NCBI RefSeq assembly: GCF_000005505.3
Contig: NC_016131.3
Span: 806,001 to 870,000, forward strand
Direction of reading: 5' to 3'
Length of the DNA stretch: 64,000 nt
Source: Brachypodium distachyon
Lineage: Eukaryota > Streptophyta > Magnoliopsida > Poales > Poaceae
Numbering within the stretch: the stretch's first letter is position 1; every line of letters starts with the position of its first letter. Under the pieces are notes generated by a model. The model saw only the letters and a list, made by a program, of their open reading frames with translations. It ran no database searches and was not told the DNA's origin. A program made the translations under genes and the position numbers. Below, one piece after another: positions 1 through 11,361 of the stretch.

Positions 1-1869
1 CGGTATACGGTGATTTTTATTTATCTGACCCTCGTATGGGGTATACATAGAGATACAATGGAGGAGATAAACTTGGAGTACAAGACAAGTAATTTCTTTA
101 AACCGATTCTATCTTATCTCTAATCCCAATCATACCATAGCTCTAACATTCTCCCTCGGTCGTAGCGGGAGCGAAGCGGACGATTACGGCTGGATTTGAA
201 GTTTTGCGCTTCCATCGTCTTCTCCGCTTCGCCATCATCATCTGCGTCTCGGTGGCCTCATGACCATGGTCCGTCACCTAGGGCGGTGCCTACCGTCCCC
301 TTCTGATGCCATCCCATGTCTCTCCTCTATGCCCTCCCGCAGCCATAGCGGGAGTGTCGTGGACGCTAGTGACGACGCAGACACTTTGACTAGAGTTGTT
401 GCTGATGAGTCGCTATAAACGTCGTAGCCCTTGATGTCGATGTCGAGGTAGCCGATGATGATGTAGCCGTGGTCGAGGTAGTCGTGATCGAAGTAGTAGT
501 CGTCGTAGTGGATGGAGCCGCAAATAGCCGAAGGCGCAAAAAAAAACGCGATGTGTATGACGGAGCTGCAATCAGGGACGTTTTGCACCTTGTGAAAATC
601 ACATGGTACCGTCGGGGCCGAGGTTTTGCACCTTGAGAGGTACCATCGGGGGCGCCTTGCGGATGTCAGAGGACGCAGTCGTAGGTGAGACCACCAATTT
701 TGCCAAGATTGGAGGTAGCCCACCGCACACAACAATTTTGCCAGAACCGTGTGCACCGTGTAGGGGCTATCACAATATAGTGATGCCGGTGTCGATGCAG
801 TTGCTCTACGTCGGACGCGGTCAAGCCAGCAACTGACGCGGGGATGCCGTCGTCGATGAAGGTAACACGGGTATGCCGTCGTTGCTGATGCGTCTTGCAG
901 TTGAACTGTCAGAGGACGCGAGAGATGTCCATCCATGTGGACGAAGTTGCGGCGGCTAGTTGACGAAGATTGTTGATGGAGACCACGTTGACGAAGACCT
1001 TTGGCGATGAAGTGTCAGCGATGGCGTATCAGCGGACATGTCGACGATGATGTGTCGCTTGAAGGCGTTCCTTTTGGCGACGTTGTGTCGATGCCGTGCG
1101 GCGTGCCGTGCCTAAGAAGTTGATTGAGATTGCATCTCGTTCGACACCGGCCTGACGTGTGGATGGATGTTGATGTCGCTTCTCGTGCATGTGCTCGACG
1201 TATATATGGTGCCATGCCATGCACGCGCGTATATATGGATCTGATCGATCAATCGACACCTTGGATGGCCGCGCGCGTGTCGCCCGAGATTTGTCGGCGG
1301 ATCAGATTGCGATGTCGTGTCCTCGTATCGTCTCCGGGGCTCCGGGCGTCGATGTTGTCATCCTACGCGCTTGATCAACGTGGAACCAGCCGTGGGAGGT
1401 CATCGTAGATGCGCTCGGGAGAGGTCGTACTTGCCAGACGTGCTGAGAGTTGCCCAGTTGCCGAGGGCAGGCGTTTGTTCGGGCGGTCGTGGAGCAGCGT
1501 ACAGAGCAGGATATCGTAGGGTATTTTGGTGGCTAATTGGAAAAATCAATTTATAGAAAAGTATCTAATCTAATCTATGAAACCGATCTCAGTTTTGATG
1601 ATCGGATGGAAACTACAGATGTGAGCGATCTCCCCGGAGGCGGCATGATGCGGAAGATGTGTCCAAGAATCGGCAACGTTAGTCTAACAGTTCTGATACT
1701 ATGTAGAAATATGAGATTGGATGCTTAATTGATATTCCACGATATACTGTGTTGTTGTATTGATCTGATCCTCGTATTGGATATATATGGAGATACAATG
1801 AGAGACATACACTTAAAATACAAGACAATTAATCTTTTTAAACCGATTCTATCCCAACCCTCTGACGCA
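1..1869 (-). mobile_element. Non-autonomous copia-type LTR retrotransposon relic, left-truncated by window edge
   Basis: Two diverged copies of one sequence lie at 1-148 and 1702-1869. They share the stretch around 'gagatacaatg' and the block 'taaaccgattctatc'. Read on the minus strand they are LTRs. The right copy begins TG (plus sense) at 1702 and is abutted at 1690-1701 by a primer-binding site that reads TAGTATCAGAAC on the minus strand, 10 of 12 matching the copia initiator-Met PBS. The left copy ends in CA at 148 and is followed by a pyrimidine run at 149-157, which is a polypurine tract on the minus strand. The interior of about 1.55 kb holds only short frames with no recognisable gag or pol, so this is a non-autonomous or decayed element. 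LTR divergence suggests an old insertion. The outer end of the left LTR is outside the window. Confidence 0.62.
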
Positions 1870-4800
1870 GCGATCGATGCATTCGATCTGAGCTTTCTTG
1901 ATTAGGATGGGCCCGTAGGTTAGTACGAACGTAGTACTAGCTAGCCAGTATATAGCTGCGATCCATGGATGGATTAGACCGTGTCCCGTCCCTTTTTTGA
2001 TGCATCCATGCATGCATCATTATGATCGATCGGGTGTGGTGCAATGCATATGTCCTACCAATATATTAAATCGGAGTTGGTGATGATGGTACGATCGTCA
2101 TCGTAGATTAACTTTGTTAAAATTACAACCAATATGTCACTGTTTTTTTTCTCTAGTTTTTTTTCATGATTTTTCTACTCTGTACTACAACCGACGCCAA
2201 CACACCCGCATGCCGACGACGTCATGAGTTGGCTACATAAAAAATAAAAATAAATAATTTGTTGATTTTGTTGACCCGTGGTAATACGCGGACACACCTG
2301 ATAGTATATATATATTGGTGGTCTAGCTACTAATCCAGCGTGCACTAGTACGTGGCAGCTGTGCTAGCCAATAGCCATAGCCATGCAATAGTAGTACCTA
2401 GGGACTGTTGCATTGGCATGAGCAGATAGGGCATTGGTCGTTGATACTAATTTTTTTTCTTTTTCTTAATATGTTTTTTTCTTTCTTATTCATTTATTTT
2501 TCTTATTCATCTTCTCTTATTTCTTACTATCCGTGTGTAGTAGTATCCATAGTTGTACGTGATACCCATCTTTTTTCTACATTGGCCATTATTTTCTTGG
2601 TATCATATAGTATCCATAGTTGAAAATACCCTTATATTGCATACGGCCTGTAGCTGTCCGGGACCGTCCATGGCATTGGCATGAGCAGATAGAGATAGAG
2701 ATTCCCTGACCCAGCCATTATTATGTCGCCGGCCGGAGCTAGCTAGCTCTAGCGCTGCTCTGCTGACCGACTGAGCTAGCTCATGTATAGGTCGGGTGTT
2801 GCGCGCGCGCAGAGGCCAACCGGCCCCACCTTCCATTGTCTTCCACTAGCTAAGCATATAGCCACAGGGCACACATGCATGTACACTGGACAGCTAGCTC
2901 TACTGTCGGTGTGTTGCGTGAGTGATCGATGTCTACATACGCGGCGGGTATACATACTCCCTCCCTCAACGTTTAGGATTTTTTATTTTAAAAAAATCAG
3001 CATTAAACTAGAAAATACACCGTGGAGGTGCTAACCACGCGGTCTCTCTACTATTTAATTCTTCCGCCTCGGACGAGCCAAGTGCACGAATAAATGTCAT
3101 TAGGTTTCATTTATGTGTAATGAAAGAAAAACATTTTTTCTTAGTCTGTTTTGCAAAGAGAGAAATTTTAAATACACTTATTCGTGCACAGAGGAAGCAT
3201 GTAGTCAATGCGTGAGCTTCATTTGCCTGCATGCGTCACCATCGATCGTATGGCGGTCGGCCCGTCGGCGATCGCCGTTGATTAATTAATCAACTTTGTG
3301 TATGCATGCCTAATTAATTGCACATGCAGATGCATGCATCATCCGACGACCATCGATGAGGCATGAGTAGTCAACTCGCATGCATGCACTCTGATCAAAT
3401 CCTAGTGAAGTGAACTTCACGTCTTTGGTCGATTGATGCCATTTTAATTTTCATCACAGTTTTTTTAAAAAAAATCTTAAACTAACAAAAATTAACCCTA
3501 CCGCCCATCCGACCCTCCAACCGGACCCGCACACGTGGCATGACTTTTTACCACAACTGAGTAACTGACCCGTTTGGGTACGCAAGACACGCGGATCTGC
3601 TTAGCCGCCACGCTAAAGCATCAGAGAGCAACAACATATAGCTGCGTTTTGGTGTTTACCCGTGCATATGACAGTGGGTCCCACATGTCTTATACAAATT
3701 TAGACGGGTCTTCTTTTTTCTACAAGGAATTTAGACGGGTCTTGGGGTATATATGCAGGTATACGGGCTTTTCACTACCTAAACATTTAGCATTTGCATA
3801 TATATACACCCTACGAGTATTTGTTCTTAATTACTAAATCCACACCCGGCCTAATTGGATGAAAAACTCGTCACGTTTAGTATCCATTGCCACACGAAGA
3901 TGGATGCAATATCTAGCTGGCTTGATTAACTGGAGACGGAAGAAGCATGAAATGCATGATGGCCGGGAACTAGCTAGGCAAGCATAATTAATGAGAGGAG
4001 AGTTCAGATCAAGTGGGCGAGCTAGCACACGCACGCACCAATGATATGCGTGGAGTGCCCCCCGCCGTTCGGCTCTTTTCTTTCGTGCATGCATGATGAA
4101 TATGAATGGACACACTGATGGCGACATGTAGAGTATACATGCATCTATCACACATGACCCACATGTTGTTATTAGGAACATTTTGAATTTCGGTGATTAA
4201 TGTGCATGCATGGTTTTAATTAATTAGTTACACATGCAGCTATGTACTTTCACGATTCTTGTCACAAATTTACCAAAAAATAAATGTATCTATTTCTAAA
4301 AAGTATCTAGATACATGTAATATTTCGACCAGAATTACGAAACGGAAGGAATACTACATAGTACATACTGTATGTAGCAGCACATGTATACCTAGAAACC
4401 CCCCCAGCCCAAGTAGAGGACTACGCACGCACGTACGTCGCCGCTTGCAAGCTTTGTACGGTACGGTCTGTCTATAGTTGGCATGCATGCTAGCCAGATC
4501 TCTCTCCAGACGAGACAGCAAATTAAGACATCGTATGTGGAGTACATGTACGTACGGTACGGTTGGCGCAGCTAGCTAGCTAGAAGCGGACCGATGCAGG
4601 AGAGACAAATAATCGATTAACGGATCGATCGATGACCAAGCTGGTCTGTACTGTACTGCAACGGCACGTAAATCCATGGACACATACAGGTAGGAGTAGC
4701 TTAGCGCCCGACCAGCACAGAGATGAGAGCAGAGCAAAGCAAAGCAAGGCACAACCTTAAAGCATCTTCCAAAATAAATTTTAAAAGAAAGAAGAAAGCA

Positions 4801-5206
4801 TCTTCCAAAATAACCTTGATGAAGCTGGCAGCTGGCTTTACTCCCATCCATGTGCACGCGCGATCGATCGATGCTGGATCATCTCTCCAGCTGCTGATCC
4901 ATAGAAATCGATAGATCATTAACTAAAGGCTGCATCAGTATGTCCAAAAGTACTACAGTCGCAGCAGCTATACTATATATATACTCTTATGCTCCTAGCC
5001 CTTTTTCTTTCTACTTTTTTTACCGCGCTGGCGCAACACCAAGCAGGCAAGCTCTAGTACAAAAGTAAGCTAAGCTGCATTGCTCAGACCGGTGGGCACT
5101 AGCTAGTCCTCCTGCTAGTACTAAGCAGAAGAAAGAGATCGATCGAGCACGCACGCCATCGATCTTGCATCATCCACACAAAAAATACACTAGCTAGTCT
5201 CTCCCG
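1870..5206. other. Intergenic upstream region of the BRX-like gene
   Basis: No convincing gene is visible. The stretch is AT-rich with many short GATC, GCTAGC and GCATGC palindromic repeats of the kind common in rice promoters, and short open frames without family similarity. Degenerate MITE halves occur near 2955 and 4250-4352. A hairpin-like element is listed separately at 3061-3200. The distal promoter of the downstream gene probably lies within its right half. Confidence 0.5.
3061..3200. repeat. Putative small hairpin MITE
   Basis: The motif GTGCACGAATAAATGT at about 3082 recurs in inverted orientation at about 3175-3190, enclosing about 75 bp of AT-rich sequence. Outer flanks are also partly complementary (CTTCCGCCTC against the complement of the GAGGAAGC end). 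The size and AT-rich core suit a MITE. The superfamily is not determined because no clean target duplication was identified. Confidence 0.35.
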
Positions 5207-5216
5207 TATATATATA
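5207..5216 (+). promoter_or_regulatory. TATA box of BRX-like gene
   Basis: A TATATATATA run lies about 165 bp upstream of the start codon at 5379, in a C+T-rich context followed by a plausible leader. No in-frame ATG-initiated upstream ORF was noticed in the leader. Confidence 0.45.
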
Positions 5217-5378
5217 GCTAACACTCAGGCTGAGACCAGAGGGTGTGCAAAGTGGAGGGGTAATCTAATCTGATCCGTCCGAATAAGCAGAGCTAGCTAG
5301 CAAGCCTGACGTACAGCTAGGTGCGAGAGAGAGGTCGAGAGGGGGGCGGCCGGGGGGAAGAAGAAGGAGAAGAAGAAG

Positions 5379-8300
5379 ATGCTGGCGTGCATCGCGTGCG
5401 TGAAGCAGGAAGAAGGCGGCGGCGGCGGCCATGGCGCCCGGGCCGACAACGGCGATACTCCGACGACCTGCAGGGACCCCGTCAAGTCGCTCACTTCCCA
5501 GGTTCGTTCCAAGTTAATTAATCGACCTGTTCTTGCATTATTGCCGATCCAGTACGTCTTGCTCCCACGCCGTCTCTCTGTACACACACATGCATACATC
5601 ATACATACATCCATGCATGTCTGCGTGCATCCATCTTTCAGGATCGAGCTAGCTTCTCACTTGTCACCGATTGCCGGACTTGTGCAGTGGTACTACGTAT
5701 ACATACTAACTGCTCACTCTCATCCTAAATTTTTTACTCAAAATTGCCTAAATAATAGATGTTCTATTCTTAAAAAACGTCTGTACATGTAATATTTCGA
5801 CAACAATTTTTTAGGATCGGAGTGAGTAACGATCAGTGCAAAACTTGTTTAATCCTCTCTGTCCATGTACGTACACGGGATCGACCGATGAACAACCAAC
5901 CGAGTGAAACACAGCATACACACATGCATCTGCTAGCTAGCTTGTTCACATCAAGGCCTGGTTCACATCAGGTTTTTCCTTGTGAATGCAAGCTCCATTG
6001 ACAAATTAAGTGGAAATTAAACTAGGAGTAGCTAGCCAGTAAAGGTGCTCTAAGCATGCATCATGATGGTCGTTAGCCACACTATTCTACACACAGTATG
6101 TGGGAATCGAATGAGAAGAGAGCTAGCACTAGCAGGGGTGGTGTGACAGCAGCAGTGATTAGCTTAGCGATGGAAGCCGCGCGTGGCGTCGCTCATTAGC
6201 ACACACTCACTGTGTGTAATAATAAGTGTCTAGTATTGTTCTAGTGCAGCGCCCCCGAAAGCAGCAACAAGCAGACATCATGGTCTTTGGTCCCTCATCC
6301 ACAAGTAGCTAGCCTGGCTTTCCGACCAGCTTGTCGGTCGATAGATCCATCGTCACGGCCGCCGAGGCTGTCCGGCCCGGCCCACCGGAGAGCCACATGA
6401 CGGGTGGACCGGCCGGCCGAATCATGGCGGCAGCAGCAGCAGCCAGGCTAGCTAGCTTCTTCTTCTCCGGTCGGCCGGCCGGTCCATGAGAGCAGAGAGC
6501 AGAGCACTGTACGTGTAGTACTATAGGGGGCGCCAATCCCGATTGACCCCTGAATTAACCAGCTCCAGCTCCAGTGCTGTACTACAGTACGGTTGTCCAA
6601 TTCCTTCCATCCCTAGCTAGCGCTCGCCGTGGGCTCCTGCTACGACTCTACTACTACCCTGCACGATCTCCGATGCACCTATAGGCAGCTATCGCTCTTT
6701 ACTCTCTACTAGTGCTCTGCTCCCACGCGCCTATACAGTTTACAGGCCGGGTCCAGCCGCAGCTACAGGCTCGATCGATCCAGAGCATCAACGGAAGAAG
6801 CGTGTGACATCAGTACACATTTTAGTTTTGTTTCTATTCTCATCATGATCAACCTCTTTAGCCGGCTTTAATCGGATGGATACCAGGAGAGAGGTGCTAC
6901 ACTATATCTCTGCCAAAAGAGAAAAAAGGAAAGGAGAAGAGAATCGCATCCATCCATCCATCAGGGATCGATACCAGGAGAGGTCTTTCTCTTTCTCTTT
7001 CGGCACCAAAGACCAAAGACCAAAGTGCAGCACCAGACCAGACCGATGCATGCATGCCCAAAGTTCCTGCTCCTCCCTCTGCTCGATCTCTTCCTTTATT
7101 TTTCTCTTTTTGTTTTATATATAGACGAACATGTACTCCTCTGATCATCGATCGATCGATCTCTGCCTTTTAAGCACAAAGCCGCACATATATGCATGCG
7201 CTTTTCTTTTGCTTTCCCAGCCCTCTTCTCGAATCGGGCGCCAAGGTTCCGGTTCAAAACTTGAATGCATACATGTTCAGCCCTACTACGTTCATACATG
7301 ACTGCCAACAAGGCAACAATACAAGTATAGCATAATATCAATTGCCACTGAAAAAAATCAGTCAGTAGAAGCATCCGATTATGTATTGAAGCACGGTAAC
7401 AATTCCTGCCGGTTTAAGTGGATTAATAATTAGTTCCCTGCAGTAACATGTTCGGGAGACTATAAGTTCAAAGTGGACTAGACAACAAGTCAAAGATGTG
7501 GATGGCCTGGTCAAAATAAGGGGACAGACAGTTTAGGCTCTGTTCGTTTCAAAAGAAAGCGCAGTGTATGTAGAGGCTGTGGATGCATACATAATATTCC
7601 TGGTGGATGGATAGATAGATATATAGAACACCTTTCACTTTGTGTCAACTCCTTTGGGAGGGAGGGATCCTGGAACAAAGCAAAAGCACATAGCACAAAT
7701 GATGAAACCATTCACTCAAATTCATCCATGCATATTTTCTCCCAAAGAGTGGCCATGGACTACTATTCCCCTGCTCTTTTGTGCCAAAGAAGCTTTGAGC
7801 CTCATCTTCTGTAGCCACAACACGTCTTTGTTCTTGTTATTTTTTTCTGTTCTTTTTGGGACATAAAAAGAAGCATGAGAGACAGGGATAGATAGATTGA
7901 TGTACAAGGATCCATGGCCGGTTCCTCCTGCTTTCTCAAAAGGAGAGAAGATTGTGAGGGATGCAAAAAAGACATCCCCTGGATGGATGGACAGTGATGT
8001 GGCATTGCTCCTGCACTGCTGCAATGCCTGCCTGCCTCCAGCAGCAAGGCAAGAATCCAATCCCTCTGGTGTATGTCTGGGGATCTTCAATCGTATATTT
8101 TTACTTGCCTGATAAAAGAGGTCAGGACATGCATCAAAAGATGGGATATATCATCAAAGGAGTTGATTTTACTGTCGAATGAAACATACAAGAGCATCCA
8201 TGGACACAAGTATATATGTGTGGTTAAAGAGGAGAAAAAAGCAAACGATTCAAAGAATCCATCCTTGTTTCGTTTCAAGTGGCCCTAGCCTAGCCAGCAA

Positions 8301-9600
8301 GCTAGCTGAATACAGTAGGAAAACAACATGATAAAAGTGCAGTGGTAGCTCATTGTGTTGCAGTTTGATTGATTAATTAATTAGTACCTCATGGTGGAAA
8401 AAGAATTTACACACAATAGTATGAACCAAGTGTGAAAACAACCTTAATTTCTTAGCTAGCTTGTGACCAGCAACATACATGGCATTGTGCAGTCTGAACT
8501 GAATAAAAAGAGTAACAATGGAGCATTGGTCATCAGAGTCAAACAGAGGATCCATGGAGTGTTACATGATCTTTTAGGATGTCATTGTCTGACCCCTAAA
8601 GTGGCAGCAGCACTTGCATCATCTAGCATTCACATTTTGACCGGCGACTGCATTATCAAATGCCATGTTTAACTCGGTTTGCCTCAACTTAAATGGATGA
8701 TACAGTAACTCAGTAAGGTCCAAGATGTTTAAGAAACGACCGACTCACTTGGCTAGCTAGATCAAGTCTGCTGAAGTCACTTGAATCTTCAGCAGTTGCT
8801 TGGAAACTGTTAATCCCCCTTGTGTTCCTAGCTGATTAGTTGGTGCATTTGCTGAGGGTGAGAATGAGAGTGGGAGATATGCAATCCTGCAAATGCTACA
8901 ATCTAGGAGTAAGTGCATACATGCATCTTTGCTTAACTGCTCCATTCTGAGTTTTATCTGTAGCTGCATGATGGACATGAATTTCCATACCAAATTCTCT
9001 TGTATTCGTTCAGTCACAAACAACAAATTACATGTACTTGAAAGTTAGAACTCACATTTTGTTGTTGTTTGACCGATGGTGCAGCTAAAGGACATGGTGC
9101 TGAAGCTGTCAGGCACGCACCGGCAGCCGGGCGGCGGCCCGAGGCGGCGGGGCGGGTCGCCGCCGCCGACTCGTACGACGTCGCTGTACCGCAGCGGCTA
9201 CTACCGCCCGGGCGTGGTGCAGGACGACATGGCGGTGCCGCCAGCCACCTACCTCGGCCACGGCCACGGCGGCGGCGCGTCGAGCACGGCGAGCTCGACG
9301 CCGGCGTGGGAGCGGCCGCCAGGCAACGGAGACGCGGCGGCGAGGGGGGAGTGGGTGGCGCAGGTGGAGCCCGGCGTGCAGATCACCTTCGTCTCCCTCT
9401 CCGGCACCGGCGGCGGCGCGGGCGGCGGGAACGATCTGAAGCGGATCCGGTTCAGCCGGGAGATGTACGACAAGTGGCAGGCGCAGCGGTGGTGGGCGGA
9501 GAACAACGAGCGGATCATGGAGCTCTACAACGTCCGCCGCTTCTCCCCCCGCCACGACCACGTCCTCCCCCCCAGCTCCGACGCCGGCGACCCCGAGGTC

Positions 9601-9642
<42 letters not shown>

Positions 9643-10328
9643 TTAAACAATTTATCTGAATTCGTTCGCTCCTTTGTGTCCCTGATCTGAATTTATTTAT
9701 CTGAATCTCATTTAGCAGAGGGAGTCGTTCTACTCGCAGATGGGCTCGACGAGGGCATCGAGCCCGGCGGCCACGCCGTCGCCGGCTCCAGAGACGAGCG
9801 CCACCTGGGCCGCCGCCTTCGCCCGCGCCGCCCCGCCGCCGCCGCCCTCCGCCGCGAGGCAGCACAGCTTCCGCGGCCCGCTGTCGCCGCCGCCGCCGTC
9901 GTCGTCCAACCCGTCGGAGCGCGCCTGGCAGCAGCAGAAGCAGAGCCAGCAGAACGACGGCGGCGTGGAGCCGGCGAGGACGACCACCTCGTCGTGCAGG
10001 GACGACGACGCGTCCGTCAGCAACGCCAGCGAGCTCGAGGTCACCGAGTGGGTCATCCAGGACCAGCCCGGCGTCTACATCACCGTCCGCGAGCTCCCCG
10101 ACGGCGCCCGCGAGCTCCGCCGCGTCCGATTCAGGTCATCATCCAAATCCATCTCATCTTATCCAATTTCCTTTCTCTGGAACCAGTATCTGCATGAATG
10201 ATCAGATCATCTGTTCTGTTCTTGATATGTGATTCTTGTTGTTGTGCAGCCGTGAGAAGTTTGCGGAGCTGAATGCGAAGCTGTGGTGGGAGGAGAACAA
10301 GGAGAGGATACACGCACAGTACCTCTAG
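5379..10328 (+). CDS. BRXL4: BREVIS RADIX-like (BRX family) protein, 376 aa, 4 coding exons
   Basis: Coding exons are 5379-5501, 9085-9597, 9719-10134 and 10250-10328, all with GT-AG introns and continuous phase. The N-terminus MLACIACVK carries Cys4 and Cys7, the S-acylation-type cysteines of BRX proteins, followed by the conserved KSLTSQLKDMVLKLSG segment across intron 1. Two BRX domains are evident: about residues 131-187 (WVAQVEPGVQITF ... RFSREMYDKWQAQRWW) and 322-376 (EWVIQDQPGVYITV ... RFSREKFAELNAKLWW), the second ending the protein as in the family. BRX proteins act at the plasma membrane and nucleus in auxin/cytokinin-linked growth; in rice BRXL4 has been tied to LAZY1 localisation and tiller angle. 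Membership of the family is certain. The paralogue name rests on remembered synteny with the rice chromosome 3 end and is less sure. Intron 1 is 3.6 kb and contains a Stowaway-like MITE; intron 2 starts in a CT microsatellite. Confidence 0.9.
5713..5826. mobile_element. Degenerate Stowaway-like MITE in BRX intron 1
   Basis: The terminus CTCACTCTCATCCTAAA matches the inverted right end (TTTAGGATCGGAGTGAG), and the core 'acatgtaatatttcgaca' recurs in related elements at 28600, 33650 and 4250. The TIR resembles the CTCCCTCCG Stowaway end with substitutions. The right flank is TA; the left flank is degraded. Confidence 0.55.
5827..9084. other. Remainder of BRX-like intron 1
   Basis: About 3.3 kb of intron with no supported gene. 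It is AT-rich with numerous GCTAGC/GATC repeats and only short frames of no recognisable family. It ends in an acceptor at 9083-9084 (GCAG) directly before the conserved exon 2. A long first intron separating the 41-residue N-terminal exon is the only notable property. Confidence 0.6.
9602..9640. repeat. (CT)n microsatellite in BRX intron 2
   Basis: An uninterrupted CT dinucleotide run begins just inside the donor of intron 2, four bases after GT. Length variation here would be expected between accessions and sits close enough to the splice site to matter for splicing. Confidence 0.9.
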
Positions 10329-11361
10329 CTTCTTCCAAGCTACTGAAGGAATTAATGTCTGAATTATCTTTGAGTATCTATCTACACTTCACTCACTTGA
10401 AGCTAGCTGGAGCTGGTGCTTGTGCAAGGGGGAAAGGATTAGTATCGGATAGATACTTAATTTACAAGTATATATAGAGTTAATTTGTGTTTGGGGTTGG
10501 AGCTGGGAAAGAAAGATAGGAGGGTGAGAGGGGGGGTGATCAGGAAATTAGAAATGTTTGGGGTTTAATTAGGGCACTGCTTGCACTGCCCAGATGATCT
10601 GTGTCTGCATGCAGGTGTGTATCATGTTCATGTTGGGTACTTCAGAGCTACAACATAGTATGTCACATCCTTGACTGAGTATGTTTAGTTTAATCATCAC
10701 TTTCCAAGCATGCAAAAACATGTTATTATTATTTCAGAGGAGGAAAGTGAGTAGTATTTTGTTTGTCTGCTAATTTATTGATTTATTTATGCAGTAGTAA
10801 TGTCATGCAACAAGGACAGCAGTAGTCTCTGGCACGTTGGCTCAACAATAACCAATGTACACAGATCAGTAATATTATAGGTAGCAGGAATCATATGGTT
10901 CTGTGCACCAAAGAAATGTGCTACATACAGACATACAGTATAGCATAATCCATCAGAAGCATAATAAGCACAGGAGACATGTACAACTACTGCGAGATGA
11001 TCAAACCTCTTATGTGCAAACTGGATGCACCCTTTGTCTCACGGAATTCTTGACAGAAATCTTGATAAATGTGATGAGAAGTGATCTAGAACATGATCGA
11101 ATTCTGTGTCAAAACTTGATGCCTGACAGGAAATGGAGATGACTGGCTAGACGGTTAGATCAGAATTTGATCTAAGATCTGATCTGGTCTTAGATCACTT
11201 CTCTTCATATTTGCTGAAGCTTTGCAAGAATACCAACTAGGGAGAAGGAGCTTGATGATTCGCATCCTGAACTTGCACACCGTAATTTACCTGACGAAGG
11301 TTATGTATTGGGCACACTGATGAGTGATGATGAATTCAGAGTCACTCCATAACAGCAGCGC
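10329..11361. other. Convergent 3' region between BRX-like and coiled-coil genes
   Basis: This holds the 3' UTR of the BRX-like gene on the left and of the coiled-coil gene on the right. A GATCTAAGATCTGATCTGGTCTTAGATC palindrome-rich patch lies near 11155-11195. No other coding signal is seen. Confidence 0.55.

Noticed and set aside
274..936. 220-codon minus frame in the LTR element
   Set aside because: Contains repetitive Asp/Tyr segments and no gag or pol motif; it lies within the retroelement interior.
9069..9865. Long overlapping frames on both strands over BRX exon 2
   Set aside because: They are GC-rich shadows; only the frame with BRX motifs and splice continuity is kept.
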